The notes: generated by a model not told the origin, from the letters alone. Numbered from the stretch's first letter, positions 36,301 to 50,095 are shown. The stretch: DNA of 64,000 nucleotides from Cricetomys ansorgei (GCA_026225945.1 JAMJFZ010001137.1:124001-188000); one strand, 5' to 3'. Translations and numbers: made by a program.

Positions 36301-37133
36301 GGTGTCCAAAACCTTTTTTGATGCTGTATATATACCCTGTTTGCACATCCGCAGACAACCATGATTGGGTTGCCCTTGATCTGGACCCCATGTAATGCTT
36401 CAGTGACAGTATCTTTGGAGAAATGAGCTGCAGAAGATAAAGTGCACAGAATACAGAAAAGATAAAAGAGTGTGGTATCTGAGGTTCATTCAGATGTTGA
36501 GATTATACTGGGTAAGCTCAATGAGAGGCTCATCAGATACAAAGTTTTTGGGGGACACAGCAGACAGAGTCATCAAAACCATCATGCATTTAGACGAGGA
36601 GAGCATGAAGGGCATGATAGAATATCAAACAAGGGGAACACATGGCACCTCAAGAGCCTTGTAGTGAGAAAACACAGCAGCTTTGTGATGATAGCCATAT
36701 TCCCTCCCAGTGAGTGAGGTGGGTTGTGAGGATATGAAACTGCGGATTCCCCAAGGAGGTGTCCCCCTTAGAGCATTGCAAGCTCTGTAAGAAACATTTC
36801 AAGTCTTGATAAGGAGCTGTGTCCATTCTCCATAAATCACACCGTCGAGAAAAGCTTCAGCTGATCATTCCAGCCATTGCCAGAATTGGGCTACTGACTT
36901 TGAAGTAGTCACAGACACAGGACAATCACATATCCAGAGTGCTTTGCTGTCAGTTGTGTATATATAAGTTCACAGCAAAGATGGGAGATCTCTGATGAGA
37001 ATATCATACGATATCTGATGACATAGATAGCCTCTGTGTAGTTGACCTATAATAATCTACAATGTTTATTAGTCTAAATAGTTTTACTTTGTAGTCAATG
37101 GCTATTATGTTAGGTTCATCTCAGGTGTGTGAT
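33302..37133 (+). repeat. Macrosatellite unit U8 (short form)
   Basis: A complete 3832-base unit. The part up to about 35150 pairs with U16 at an offset of 28.75 kb. From roughly 34700 onward the text is increasingly like the U1-U3 type (for example the intact (AATT)n near 34712 and 'agcatgggtttgaattggca' near 35483). That makes it a bridge between subfamilies. Only short frame-shadow ORFs are present. Confidence 0.92.
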
Positions 37134-40100
37134 GAAACATTATCTGTGGAACTCAGAAAAGCTTAGATATATTACCTCTGGGAGGGGACATTCCACCTCT
37201 GTAAAATCATGAAGTTTTATTCAACGAGCTAAATTGAATCTTCAGCACAATGGTGACTTTTTCGTGAGAGCTTCAGTCATCACTTGTATTTCATGGATGG
37301 AATGTGGGCAGCAAGATTGGGAGTGCTTGAGAAGCTTCAGTTGCATAAAGATGCATGCAGTTTTTCCTCTTTCCTTCTGGGTTTTGATTATTTTTGTTTT
37401 AGAAAATAGAATCTTGCTACATATGTCATTGTATGCTTTGAATGGAAAGTTCTTCAGAGACTCAGAGATTTGAACTCTTGTCCTCCGGAACGTGACATTG
37501 CTTTTAAAGCACAGAGTCCATCTTTGTAGCAACTCTGAGAGGGAGAGGGTGAGAGCTTATTGGAGTTATCCCCAAGATTTCTGTCTCCTGATCCTTCAGG
37601 TGGAACATGCTGATCCCCCTCTGGAACCACAGAATGAAAATTGGCCTTCCATGTTTCCTAGAAACCAAGAGCCATAATAAGTCTATCATATTCAAGTTGC
37701 AAATGAGGGGTCTTGTGATCCATCAACAAGGAGACAACTAACATTCCCAGGCTGTCTCATCCTCATGATCTGCCTGTCTCAGGGTCTTCTAACTGTGATT
37801 ACATGTGTTTACAACCTCAGCTCTTGCAGGTCTGCCACAAGCCTCTTCTATCCCCTCTCACCTCTCGTGTTCCCTCTTCTGCCCATCCTCGGTTCTCACC
37901 CAGCTTCAGCTCTGCTGATCCATCCTCTATTCCTCCTTACCCTCCTTCCTCTTCCTCTTCCTTTCCCCCGGATAAGTTATATCTGTTCATCTCTTTGAAG
38001 TAGGCTCAAAGAGATTTTCCATGAAAAGCCATGAGAGGGCTGGGAATTTTGCTAACAGGTAGGGTGCTTGTCCAACAAGGAAAGGATCTTTGGGTCTGTC
38101 ACCACTACTGTGGTGAAAGGAAAAGTTCAAAAGCATGACTTTGGACGTGGAACAACAGATCTCTTGTCAATTCTGCAGTCAACAATTAGTTAGATTTGTG
38201 AAAGGCCCTGATCCATAACCACCTGCCTGGGGCCTCATGTCTGCCTAACTAGCAGATAAATAATCCATGTTTGTTGTTCCAAGCTGCCCTTTTAGGGATA
38301 TCATTTGTCTTCAGAAGCCATGTGAGAATAGTAATCTCCTTCTGGGAGGACAGGACAGAAGAAGAAAGTGGCTACAGACAAATCAGAAGACCTCGTGCAG
38401 TCTCACACTGAAATGTCTATGGCAAGGCCATCTTGTTGTGACTCCCCTTCATTTTTACGTACATGTTCTGAGATCAAACAAGTGGTCTTGTCTTCCTTTG
38501 CATCATATTTGAGATTTTCATGGTTTTGAACATGAAAACGAATTAATTTATTAATTAAACTAGTAAAGGAAACTTAAAAGCAGAGCAAGCTAGGAGTCAT
38601 ATTTAATGTGATATTGGGCAGGAATTTCTATACTTTCATCTTCACCTGCTTTCTGAGTTTGTTTCCATAGGTGACTGTCTACTATGCATGCACCCTAGGC
38701 CATATGCCTCTTTCTGATGGGACTAGACAAAGCCTGAAGCCGACCAGCAAGTTTCTATATCAACTCAGCTGTGAGCTCTGATGACCAATTCAGAGACTGA
38801 CTTTGAGGAGAAATTAAACCCCACAGCTGTAGAAAGATACAACTTTCATATTAGGGTACTGGAGGATTTATTATCCAAATGTTAGATTTCTTCAGAAATC
38901 TTGGTAGAGAAACATGCATGTCAGACATTCCCTACTCTCCTGGTGGAGTCTTCTCTGTATCACAGAAGTGGAAACCCAAAACTTTGCACATACCACGCAA
39001 GCCAGAGTTCTACCACTAAGCTCCGTCCTCATCCCTCTTTCTCTTCGTCTTTGAAAATTCGTTGATGTGTGTCGTCACTCATCCAGAATGTGACTGTGTG
39101 TATCTGTGTACTCATCCATCAGGAGGTCAGGCGTCAAACTCAGTTGTCAATCATTTGGAGGTGCTGTTGGACTTGGTTTTTGTACAGGGTCTCTGCTTAG
39201 CCCTGGAACTCACTTCATGTTCTAGGCTGACTTGCATCAGATGTCCAGGAATACCCCTGTCTCCACTATTCCAGTGCACAGGTTCATACTACCACATTTG
39301 GATTTTCACTTCAGCATGGGTGTGACTTGGAATATACTGGTGTGTGTGAAGGATTTGCTGCAGAGTCTATGTGGCCATTGGTACCAGAATTCAAATATTC
39401 TCCTCTTTTTCTCCATTTTCTGTAGTGGCCCAGATACAGAGAAACATGCAGGCATTTTGTGCAAAATGTTGTATCTGAGACTCACCTCCTCTAGTCTTCA
39501 CTAATAAAGAGCAGAAGGCTCCTAAGGCTGATCTAAAACCCTGTGTGCAATGAAATAACAGGGTTCATGGCTCATCTCCATTAGTGGAAGCCATTTCAGG
39601 AGATTTTATCATTGTGTCATCCAAGATGGAAACTTTCCTCTGAGTCTGTGAGGCACGATGGTGCAAAAGAATTTCAAATTGATCCCGGCTTTCACATCCA
39701 TACACCTCTGTTTACATTTTTTGACTTTCTCTTTTCTCTTTTGTTCCCTGTCTGTTTGAAATTTGACTGTGCAGATTTAATATGGTGTTGAGGTACAATT
39801 TTGTCAAATTTTTGACTCAGATCTGAACAAAGTCACATAAAATTACACAGTGAAAACTCATCAATATGAAACTTAAGTGGTCTACTTTATGATGACATGC
39901 CTTTAAGTGTTAAGCTAGAGTGTCCCATGTCTTTAATGTACTGAACTTTCAACTGGGGTCCCTGGACAGAATTTTAGAATGAAGGCAAAGAACTTTTCTT
40001 TGCCCTTCATCATTAGATTAAAAGACTCAGAATGCAGAAGCAAATGAAGCCTTTACAGAAGTAGTGTTCTTAAGAAATGTGCATTCAGTGTTTTGCACTC

Positions 40101-40785
40101 AGTGCTTCTCACTCATCCTTCAGTTAGTCTAGCTGTCCTAAGATTTTATTATGTTGTCTATATACTCTGCACATCTTCAGACAACCATGAATGGGTTGCC
40201 CTTGATCTGAAACCCATGTCATTCTTCAGTGACAGTATCTTTGGAGAAATGAGCTTCAGAAGACAAAGTGCATTGAATACAGAGAAGATAAAAGAGTGTG
40301 GAATCTGAGGTTGACTCAGAAGTTGAGATTGTGTTGGATAAGCTCATGTATTGGCTTATGATATACTCAGGTTTTCGGGAAGACACTGGACAGAGTCATC
40401 AAAAACCATCTTGCATTTAGACAAAGGAATGATAGATATCAAACAAGTGGAACACATGGCATCTCAAGTGCCTGGTAGAGAGAGAACACAGCAGCTTTGG
40501 GACTGATAGCCATATTCCCTCACCGTGAGTGAGGTGGGTTATGAGGATATGAATCTGCGGATTCCCCAATGCCATGCCCCCCTTAGAGCACTGCCAGCTA
40601 TTCCAAGCATATTTCAGGTTTTGAGAAGGAGCTGCATCCATTCTCCATACATCACACTGTTGAGAAAAGCTTCAGTTGATCATTCCAGTCGTTGCCAGAA
40701 TTGGGCTACTGACTTTGAGGTAGTCACAGACACAGGACAATCACAGATCCAGAGTGCTTTGTTGTCAGTTGTGTATATTAAAGTT
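37134..40785 (+). repeat. Macrosatellite unit U9 (short form, 3' truncated)
   Basis: Begins with the anchor and in its first 900 bases is among the closest relatives of U1-U4 outside the left array (it keeps 'tttttcgtgagagcttcag' and 'gtgatccatcaacaaggaga'). It ends near phase 3680 after 'tgtcagttgtgtatatta', about 165 bases before the unit would end, where unrelated filler begins. Confidence 0.9.
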
Positions 40786-41035
40786 GTGTATATTAAATTG
40801 GATATTACTATTAGGCTATGCAGACCTTATTATTGATGAGAAACGTATGTCACCATATAGTAAAGATAAGAAAGGGGCAAAGCAGTTAAGGAATTCCAGT
40901 TTCCCAACAGCAGAGGCCCAGGAAACTTGTCAAGCTGAAGCTTCCATAGTCTGGGAAACATGGATCCCAACACCTGCCCTCTTTGGTAACACATCTTAGA
41001 AGTCTTCAACTCTGATGTACTAAATCCAAAATAAT
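40786..41035. other. Unmatched 250-bp filler between U9 and U10
   Basis: Starts with a short duplication of 'gttgtgtatattaaa' at the U9 breakpoint. It then carries AT-rich and mixed sequence (ccatatagtaaagataagaa, cagaggcccaggaaacttg) that has no counterpart in any unit or in D. The next recognisable family text, aaagtaaactaaaatata, begins near 41038. It may be an insertion or a remnant of a lost neighbour; I cannot assign it. Confidence 0.6.
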
Positions 41036-43530
41036 TAAAGTAAACTAAAATATATACCGGTGGTGTAAATCATAATAATTGTCAGGATCTTAAGTAGTTA
41101 CCATACTGTGCGAGGAATGAATGTTGCAAGGTTAATTTGGTCCTCATCTATCATGGGTGTAAATTTTTGCATTTCTGCTCCACACGTTTAAGAATACTGT
41201 GCTTGAACACTAAGGATCCTTTTTCAGATCTTAGAGCCAACTGTTCTTCTCGCCATGCCTAATAAATCCTTAAATCTATTAATTGGTTTATGGCTGTCCA
41301 TAACTATTTCAGAGATCATTTCAAGACCACAGCAGTGTCTTGATTCCTCACAGTTGATTCCTCCCTAGGCATGGGGCCCTGCCCTTCCCCTCTGTATTTC
41401 ATCAACCACAGACCAAAATGAACACCACTGTCCCTTTGTCTTGCACGCCCAAGACCCTGATTCACATTCAAGAGCACCTGCTGATCTGGACTCCATTGAT
41501 GACAGTCTACTGTGGAAGCATCCAAGGCCTCATGGCAATTATGGCTGATCCAAGCCAGGAGACTAAATCACAACAGATGGATGATGTGCACTCTCTCCAT
41601 CAACACAGCTTCAGTCTCTCCTAAACCATACTCAGACTGGCTGTGAAGAGACATTAACCCTAAAGTTGAAGAAAGGTCCAGCCTTCCTAGTGGTGTGCAG
41701 GGGGATTTATTATCTAAATGTTAGATTTCTACAGAAATCTAGGTAGAGGTGCATGAGCTTCAGACATTTCCTATTATTCTAAGGTTGTCTCCTATCTCAC
41801 AGAACAGGGAATACAAAACTTTGTATAAAAAACAAGCCAGAGTTCTACCACTAAGCTCTACCCTCATCACTTTTTCTCTTTTTCTTTGAAAGTTTCATTG
41901 ATGTGTGTCAGTGTGTTCCTGAATGTGTATGTGGGCATCCATGTGCCCATCCATCTGGAGGTCAGAGGTCATGCTCAGCTGTCAATCATTCTGAGGAGTC
42001 ATCTATCCTGGTTTTGGTACAGCGTGTCTTCCTAGGTCTGGAACCCACTGAATCATCTAGGATGGCTTGCCTGGGAGTCCCAGGAATCCATCTGTGTCCA
42101 TCTTGCTGGAACACAGGTTCATAGTACCACACTGGATTTCCATACTGTGTGGGTTGTGACTTGGGGTTGGTTGGTATGTGGGAGATGAGTTTGCTGCAGA
42201 GTCTATGCAGTTGTTGCTACCAGATTTGAAATGCTCACATCTTTTTCTCAATTTTTGTTGTGGGCCCAAATCAGATAAACCTGCAGGCATTTCTGTCCAA
42301 AATGTTTTATCAGAGGCTCAGCTCCTCTACCATCTAGAACTGAAAGGTAGAAGACTCTGAAGAGTGATCGAAAACCCTGTGTGCAATAAAAGAGGAGGGG
42401 CACATGACTCAGCTCCCAGAGTTGAAGCCACATCATGTGATTTCCAATTGTGTCACCCAAGATGGAAACTTCTTCTTGAGCCTCTGAGGCATCACAGGGC
42501 AAAAGAAATCCAAGAACAGACCCTGCGTTCCTGAACTCAGGGTCTTCTGTCTCAAATTTTATACTTTCTCTTTTCCCTTTTGTTCCGTGTCTGATTGGAA
42601 GTCGACCCTCCAGATTCACCAGGGTGTTGAGTTACATTTCAATCCCCTTTGAGCCTCAGATCTAAACAAAATCTTTTCAAATTTCATAGTGCAAACCCCT
42701 CAATATGAAACTCATGTGGCGCTCACATCAGATATTCTGCCTTAACACATTTTCCTACACGTTTACATGTCCTTAAATGTACAGATCTTTCTACGCACCC
42801 ATGGGCAGGTTTTTCAGAATGAAAAAAAGAATTTTCTATGCTCCTTAGCAATAGGTTGTCAGAACCTAAATGCATAAGAATATGAAGGATTTAAAGGAAA
42901 AGGACTCTTAAGAAGTGTGCACTCACTTGGTTTACTCACCATGTTTTACACTCAGTGCTTCAGCGTCTTCTTTAAGTAGACTTAATGACCTCAGGGTTTT
43001 ATTGTAATTTCTCCATATTCTATGGCTGTACATACTCAGGTTTCCATGTTTCGGTCACACATGATCTGGACCAGCATGTCATTGTTCAGTGACAGGGTCA
43101 GAGGAGAGAGAACCAGCAGGTCATAAGATAAAGTGTGTTGAAAATAGAAAAGATGAAAGAGTGTGGAGTCAGGAGGTCTTGCACAACCTCAGTCTCGTAT
43201 GGAGTAAACTCATTAAGAACTCAGCATATACACAATTTTTAGAGAGACACAGGACAGACTCAGCAGAAAGTATGACACATTGAGACGAGGTCAGCTAGAA
43301 GGGGACAAGTGAATATCAGACAGGGGAACACAGGGCATCTGGAGAGCTTCGTAGAATGAGCACACAGCAACCTTGGGACTGATAGCCATATTCCCTCATG
43401 GTGGGAAGAGATGGGTTCTGAGGACATGAGGCTGCAGATTCACCCAGGGATCTGTCCTGTCTCCTCAGCATTGCCAACTTTGCCAAGCACACTCCTGGTT
43501 TTGAGAAGGAGCTCTGTCCCTTCTCCATAC
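41036..43530 (+). repeat. Macrosatellite unit fragment U10 (long form)
   Basis: Covers phase about 1445 to about 3545, including the long-form segment (about 41085-41470), the antisense ID-like SINE (about 41800-41890) and the antisense B4-like SINE (about 41910-42200). At 43530 'cccttctccatacatc' runs directly into 'tgcctgtctcagcctctcc', joining phase about 3545 to phase about 637. This internal deletion of roughly 0.93 kb spans the unit boundary. It is strongly diverged and so an old copy. Confidence 0.82.
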
Positions 43531-45621
43531 ATCTGCCTGTCTCAGCCTCTCCCTGCTGGGATTATATGTATGCACAGCCTCAGCTCCTGTAGCTCTGCCA
43601 CAGGCCTCTCCTAAACTCACCTCCTCCACTCTCCCCTCTTCCCTTTAATCTCTCCTCACCCAGCCTCAGCTCTGCTCTGCTCTGGTCTTCAATCATCTCC
43701 TTTTACTTCCTCCTTCATTCCCTTCCTTGTCTTCTCTTTTCTGCTCTTCCATCCCTCTTCTTTTTTCCTCTGATAAGTTCTGAGGATCCCCTCGAGTAGT
43801 CTAAGAGAGATTGCCCATCAAAAGCAATGAGAGTGCTGGGTGTTTGGCTTATGTGTAGAGTGCTTGCTCAGCAAGTACACGATCAAGAGTTCAGTGCCAG
43901 CCACTTGGGTGAAAAGGAAATGCTCACAATAAAGGCCTTGGATATGGAACAAGAGAGCTATGGTCAAGTCTGCAACCAACTTGGTGACTCCTGAAAGGCT
44001 CTGAGCCAGAACCACCCAGCCTGGCTCCTCATGTGTGCCTGAAATACATAGATAGATAATCTATGTTTATTGTTCCGAGATGCTCTTTTCTGGAAATTAT
44101 TCTGCTTCAGAAGATGAGTAAGAAGACTAATCTACCTCTTGGCTCACAGGACTTAGCTCACAGGATAGAGAGAGAAAGTAGGTACAGACTCATCAGAAGA
44201 TTACAGGGGTCTCATACTGGAAGGCCTAAGATAAGGCCATCTTGTTCTGGCTCCATTTTGTTTTTACATAGATGTTCTCAGACTTCTATACCCCTTACAA
44301 AGTGATCCTGTCTTCCTTGGCAACATATTTGAGATGTTCATGGTTTTGACCATGATGCTGATATATTCATAAAATAATACTTAAAGAAAACTAAAATAAC
44401 AGAGGTAGGTATAAGTTATATGTAATGTCATATTATGCAGGAATTTCTGTACTTTCATCCTCACCTGCATGTTCCGAGTTTGGTTCCATAGGTGACTGTC
44501 TACTGTGTAAGCAACCAAGGCAACATGACAGCTTCTGCTGAGTGAAGAAAAAGCCTGAAGCAGACCAGCTGGATGCTGACATCTTCTTTATCGACACAGC
44601 TGTGAGCTCTGATGTCCCATATAGAGCCTGGCCTGGCTGTGAGGAGACATTAAACCCCACAGTTGTGGAAAGATACAACCGTCATGTTGGTGTACAGGGG
44701 GTTTTATTATCTAAAGGTTAGATTTCTTCAGAAATCTAGGTAGAGATGTATGAGCTTCAGACATTCCCTACTCTCCTGGGGGAGTCTCCTCTGTCTCACA
44801 GAACTGGAAATCCCAAACTTTGCACATACGAAGCAAGCCACAGTTCTACCACGAAGCTCCATGATCATCCCTCTTTCTCATTCTCTCTGAAAATTGTGTT
44901 GATATACTATCACACATCCTGAGTGTGTATGTGTGGATCAATGTACTCATTGATGAAAGAGTGTGGATCTGGAGGTCTTTCACAAGCTGAGTTTGTGTGG
45001 AATAAACTCATCAGAGGCTCAGCATATACACATTTTTTAGCGGAGACACAATAGAAAGTCTGCAGAAACCATCTTGCATTGAGAGGAAGACAGCATGAAG
45101 GGTATGATAGAATATCAAACAAGGGGAACACATGGCATCTCAAGATCTTGGTAGAGAGCGCACAGCAGCTTTGGGACTGCTAGCCATATTCCCTCACAGT
45201 GGGAGAGATGGTTTGTGAGGATATGAATCAGAAGATTCCTCCAAGCCCTGTCCCTCCCCCAACATTGCCAGCTCTTCCAAGCACATTCCTTGTTTTGACA
45301 AAGAGCTGTGTCCCTTCCCATACAGCAGACCCTCAAAGTAAGCTTCAGTTGATCATCCCAGTCATTGTTAGAATTGGGCTACTGACTTTGATGTTTTCAC
45401 AGACACAGCACAACATCATATCCAGAGTGCTTTGCAGGCACTTGTGGATATTTACATTCACAGCAAAGCTGACAGATCTCTGATATTCATTACAGATGAT
45501 ATGTGATGACATACGTAGCCTCTGAGTATGTGAAATATAATGATGTACTTAGTTTATGAGTTTCAAATGGTTTTACTGAGAGTCAATGGTTATTACGTTA
45601 GGTTCATCTCAGGTGTGTGAT
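43531..45621 (+). repeat. Macrosatellite unit fragment U11 (short form, internal deletion)
   Basis: Covers phase about 637 to about 1990, then jumps near 44950 ('atcaatgtactcattgatgaaag') to phase about 3173 ('agagtgtggatctggaggtc') and continues to the unit end. About 1.19 kb, including the antisense B4-like SINE and the region after it, is missing. The sense ID-like SINE is at about 43838-43920 and the antisense ID-like SINE at about 44800-44885. Confidence 0.82.
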
Positions 45622-47890
45622 GAAACATTATCTTTGGAACTCAGATAACCACAGAAAATTTAGCTCTGGGAGGGGACATTCCACCTCTGCATAATCATAA
45701 AGTTTTATTCAATGAGCTAAATTGAATCTTCAGCACAATGGTGTCTTTTCTAAGAGAGCTTCAGTTATCACTTGCTTCTCATTAATGGTTTGTGGGGAGC
45801 AAGAAAGGGAGAGAATGAGAAGCTTCTGTTACATAAAGATGCATGCCGTTTTTCTTCTTTCTTTTTAATTTTGTTTATTTTTGTTTTGGAAAACAGAATT
45901 TTGCTACATAATGCTGTATATGGTCTGAATGTGAATAGTTCTGTAGAGACTCAGGGGTTTGAACTCATGTCCTCAAGCTAGTGACACTGCTTTTACAGCC
46001 CAGAGGCCACCTTTGTATCAAAACTGAGAGGCAGAGGGTGATATCTCATTGGAGTTCTGCCCAGATCTCTGTTTCATGATACTTTAGGTGGAACATGCTG
46101 ATCTCCTCTGGAACCACAGACTTTCATTGGGCCTGCCACACTGCCTCTCCTACCTAGTAACCAAGAGCCAAAATAAACCTATTGCCTCAATTTTCTTCTG
46201 TGGATTCTTGTGACCCATCCAGAAGGAATGAACTAATTTTCCCAGGCTGCCTCATCCTCCTGACCTGCCTGTCTCAGCCTCTCCATGTTGGGATTACATT
46301 TTTTACAGCCTCAGCTCTGCCACAGGCCTCTTTTAACCCTTCTCACCTCACATCGTCCCTCTCTTGCCTTTCCTCTCTCCTCACCCAGCCTCAGTTCTGC
46401 TGCTCCATCTTCTTATCTCCTCCTTTGCCTCCTTCTTCTTTCTCTTCCTTTTGCTTCTTGTCTCCTCTTTCCTTCCTTTTCTTCCTCTGTCTCTGATAAG
46501 TTACATCTGAGCATCTCTTTGAAGTATATCTGAGAGATTTACCTTGAAAACCATGAAAGGGCTGGGAGTTTGGCTTACAGGTAGGGAGATTTTTCATCAA
46601 GTACAGGATTACGGTTTCTGTCACCATCACATGGGTGAAAAGGAAAAGGACACAAGACCGGACATTGGACATGGAAAGTGACAGTTCTTGTCAAGTCTGT
46701 AGTCAACATCATGACTTGTGAATGGCCCTGAGCCCGAACCACAAGCCTGGCTCCTCACGTGTGCCTGAAACATGTAGAAAGATAATCCATGTTTATTGTT
46801 CCCAGCTGCCCTTTCCGGGAAATTATTCTGCTTGAGCAGATGAGTGAGAAGACTAATCTCCCTCTTAGCTCACAGGACAGAGGGAGAAAGTAGCTACAGA
46901 CTCCTCAGAAGACCACATGTAGTCTCACACTGAAATGCCTAAGGTAAGGCCATCTTGTTTTGATTCCATTTTGTTTTTATTTAGACGGTCTCAGCCCTCA
47001 ATGCCCCTCACCCAAATTGTCCTGTCTGCCTTGGCAACATATTTATGATTTCCATTTCTTTGACCATGGTCCAGATATATTCTGATATGAAATATTTAAA
47101 GTAAACCAAAATAACAATGAGGTGTAAATCATAATTAATGTCATATTATGAGGTAGGTCATTACTCTACTCTGCCAGGGAATGAATGTTTCAAGGGTAAT
47201 CTGAACCTTATCTCATTTGCTTGCAAAGTATTTGTGGTTTTTACCTTCAAAAATGCAGTGACCTTGCGCTGAATCCCAAAGGGACAGTTTAGTGGCAGAA
47301 GGCTGCTCTTATTCTGGTCATCAATAAAAATCCTTATAACTTTCAACTGCGTGAATACCGTGATTGCCAATCACTGTCATGTAGGTCATTTCAAACCACA
47401 GCAGTGCCTCACAAGGGATTCTTTCCTAGGTAAAAGCCCCGCATTCTGCCCTTCTCTCTTTCACCCCATAGCCTCCATGATGGCCACCCAGTCACTCTGA
47501 CCTTCATGCATAAGTCCCTGTTTCATCCTCAGCAGCAAAAGCTGACTTGGGGTCATAGAGGACTGTCTACAGTGCAGGTACCCAAGGCCACAATGAAGCC
47601 ACTGCTGAGACAAGCCAGGAACTTGGATTTCACCACTTGATGGAGTCAATCTCTCCATCAACACAGCTCTGTCCTGCTCACCCACACCCATTAAGGCCGT
47701 AAAGACACACTCACTGCTGAAGAAGTTGCAGTCTTCCTGGTGATGTGAAAGGGGCTTTTTAAAATCCAACATTAGATTTCTTCAGATTTGTAAGCCCAGA
47801 TGCCTGAGTGCAGAGTTTTCATCCCATGCTGGGGAATGTTTCCTCTGTCCCACAGGATCACAGATCAGGAACATCACATAGAAACTGCAA
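45622..47890 (+). repeat. Macrosatellite unit U12 (long form, 3' truncated at D2)
   Basis: Starts with a good anchor and follows phase 1 to about 1860, including the sense ID-like SINE (about 46560-46650) and the long-form segment (about 47155-47525). It fades after 'gtttcctctgtcccacagga' near 47860. The remaining 75 bases before D2 are not recognised. U5, before D1, is cut at a different phase, so the left edge of D is not at one fixed unit phase. Confidence 0.82.
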
Positions 47891-48533
47891 GACATATACT
47901 GCCTGTCATCTTTATCCATCATGTCTATAAGAGAATTAGTGTATTTTAAAAACATGATGTCCCTATGGAGACTGCTGCTCTGAAACAGGTATTGATGAGG
48001 CGAGGCTCGCATAGCCTATTTGCCAGGCCTGAGTGTGTTCTTTTGTGTGTGAAGTGTTCCTCAAGGAGGTAAGTGGCATGGAGTCACTATCCCAAGAAAC
48101 AGATTCTGGGAAATGCCTTCATGGTGCAAATCGGTTTATTGTGTAGGGAAGCAGGTTTCTATGGAGAAAGTAGGGTGGTACAGAAGGGAGAGGTCCAAGA
48201 GCATTGGTCTATGCTTAGTAGACACTTCAGCCTATGGAAACCTTGTGAAGCAGAGAGGGATGGGCAAAGGTCAGTAAAGGCCCAATAGCCAACATTGACG
48301 AACAAGGTTTCAGTAAAGATAAAGGAAATGGAACCTCATCTGGAAGACTAGTATAGCAAGGACCCGTCATTTAAAGTATGGGCTGAGGTTTTCAGTCCAG
48401 TGCAGATGCTGAAACCCATCTCTCTTTTCTGCCATCATGATCCAGTAGCTACCAACACCTCATTTTCCTTTTTCTTCAATGGACACAACAATCTCTCTTT
48501 CTTTAGAGTTTGATAGGAATTAAATAAAGATTC

Positions 48534-48673
48534 CCCAGGTGTAATGGTACAAGCACTTATTCACACCATTTAGGAGGCAGAGGCAGAGGGGATCTCTGTG
48601 AGTGCAAGTCCAGTCTGGTTTATATAGTTACTTCCAGACCCACAGAATTTCATAGTGAGACCCTCTGAGAATT
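48534..48673 (+). mobile_element. B1 SINE in D2
   Basis: Counterpart of 18806-18948. It keeps 'ggaggcagaggcagagggga' and 'gagaccctctgagaatt', slightly nearer to the B1 consensus in the middle than the D1 copy. Confidence 0.75.
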
Positions 48674-48835
48674 ATATATGCATAGAGCAAGCAGCAGGAG
48701 TCTTACTGTTCATGTAGTGTGCATGTGTAAGCATGCTCATGCCTGAGGCCCATAAATATTAATAGGTGCACACTTTAGCTATACTTGATAAACAAGCATT
48801 GTCTCTGTTTTCCTTTGTCTCAAATTCTGTGTTCT

Positions 48836-49122
48836 AGAGACAGAAATAGGGCTCAATAGGTAGAAGCACCTGTTCCACAAGCCTATCAGCACGAGCTTGA
48901 TCCCAGAAGTCCCCCAAAGCAAGATGCTTTGTCCCAGAACTCCTCCGGCAGGATGGGAGGAGGAGATGGGAGAAACTGATGGAGTCTCTGGGAAAGCTAG
49001 CCTGGGGGACTTCATGTGGTGCAGGAAGCACGACAGCCTGCATGACAAGGTGGGCAGGGAGACTTGCCTCTCAAAAGCTGTCCTCTGACTTACATGTGAC
49101 AGGTGAGTGTGTATACACTTCC
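48836..49122 (+). mobile_element. B2/B3-like SINE in D2
   Basis: Counterpart of 19109-19392, with 'gggctcaataggtagaagca', 'gcatgacaaggtgggcaggg' and 'ctgtcctctgacttacatgt'. The overlapping frames of 63-140 codons in three registers come from this element and its flanks. Confidence 0.6.
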
Positions 49123-49180
49123 CATCCAAATCAATCTGTTTTTTATGAGAGAAAGAAATTAAGAAAGGAATTCCTTTCTC

Positions 49181-49292
49181 CCCGGATATGTTGACTTGCA
49201 TCTACAATCCAGCTCTCAGAAGGCAGAGTCAGGAGGAAGGAGAGTGTGAGGCTATCCTAGGTGGCATCTCATGGCTCTGTGTCAAAACAGTA
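49181..49292 (+). mobile_element. Diverged B1-related SINE in D2
   Basis: Counterpart of 19458-19570, with 'gacttgcatctacaatccag', 'aggcagagtcaggaggaagg' and 'gtcaaaacagtaatg'. It is poorly preserved. Confidence 0.5.
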
Positions 49293-49975
49293 ATGACGGC
49301 AAATTGTATTTTCTCATCTGTGAGTTGGGAGCACCAGTCTCCACATCTCTACTGAGATGTACTGCCTAGCCGGGGTGATAGGGTCGCAGACAGCTAGGGT
49401 AAAAATGAGACCCATAGATGCTGGATGACCAGTTGGGCTGGCTCTCTGGCCTTAAGAGAGGACCAAGGAAAACCAACACCTCATTTTTATGGCGACGCAC
49501 CACGACCGATCACCTTCCAGGTAAAGTCAGACTTGTACAAAACTAGAAGGAACATGAGCACCCGACCCATCAGTGGATTCGGCCAATTTCCACAGATGGC
49601 CATTTTACATTATGTTTTGCATTGTTGTTTTGATGCCTCTCCATCCCTTTCCTTCTGCAATGTTTTAAAATAAATTCTACACATTCTTATTTTCTATGAA
49701 TTTGTACTTTCCCCCACCATGTAGATTCACGTAACATTAAATAAGACATTGACATGTTTGGCTTGGTAGAATTTTCTTCAAGGTGCTCACAGTGCAGTGC
49801 AGCTATTAGATTTGAAGGGGTGGGGTGGGGTGGGTCCTAAGCATGAGCCTTCCGTCCAAGGACAAAACCCCTACTTGTCTTTGTCTGTGTTATCAGAGTC
49901 AATGAGTATACCAACAACAGTAATGAAATGTCATTAATTATGTCAACAATCCTCAGAGTTAGGTTTTTCTTTTAG

Positions 49976-50095
49976 GCCAGGCACTGGAATTTGAAACAGA
50001 TCCTCACACTTACCCAGAAAGCACCCTAACACTGAGTCACCCTAGCCGTCCTCTTACATTATTGTCTGAGACAGCCCCTCACTAGGCTGCCATGT
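49976..50095 (-). mobile_element. Antisense SINE fragment (ID/B4-type) in D2
   Basis: Counterpart of 22376-22495, with 'ggcactggaatttgaaacag', 'gcaccctaacactgagtcac' and 'tgagacagcccctcactagg'. The 'ctgagacag' end is closer to the SINE consensus than in D1. Confidence 0.5.
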
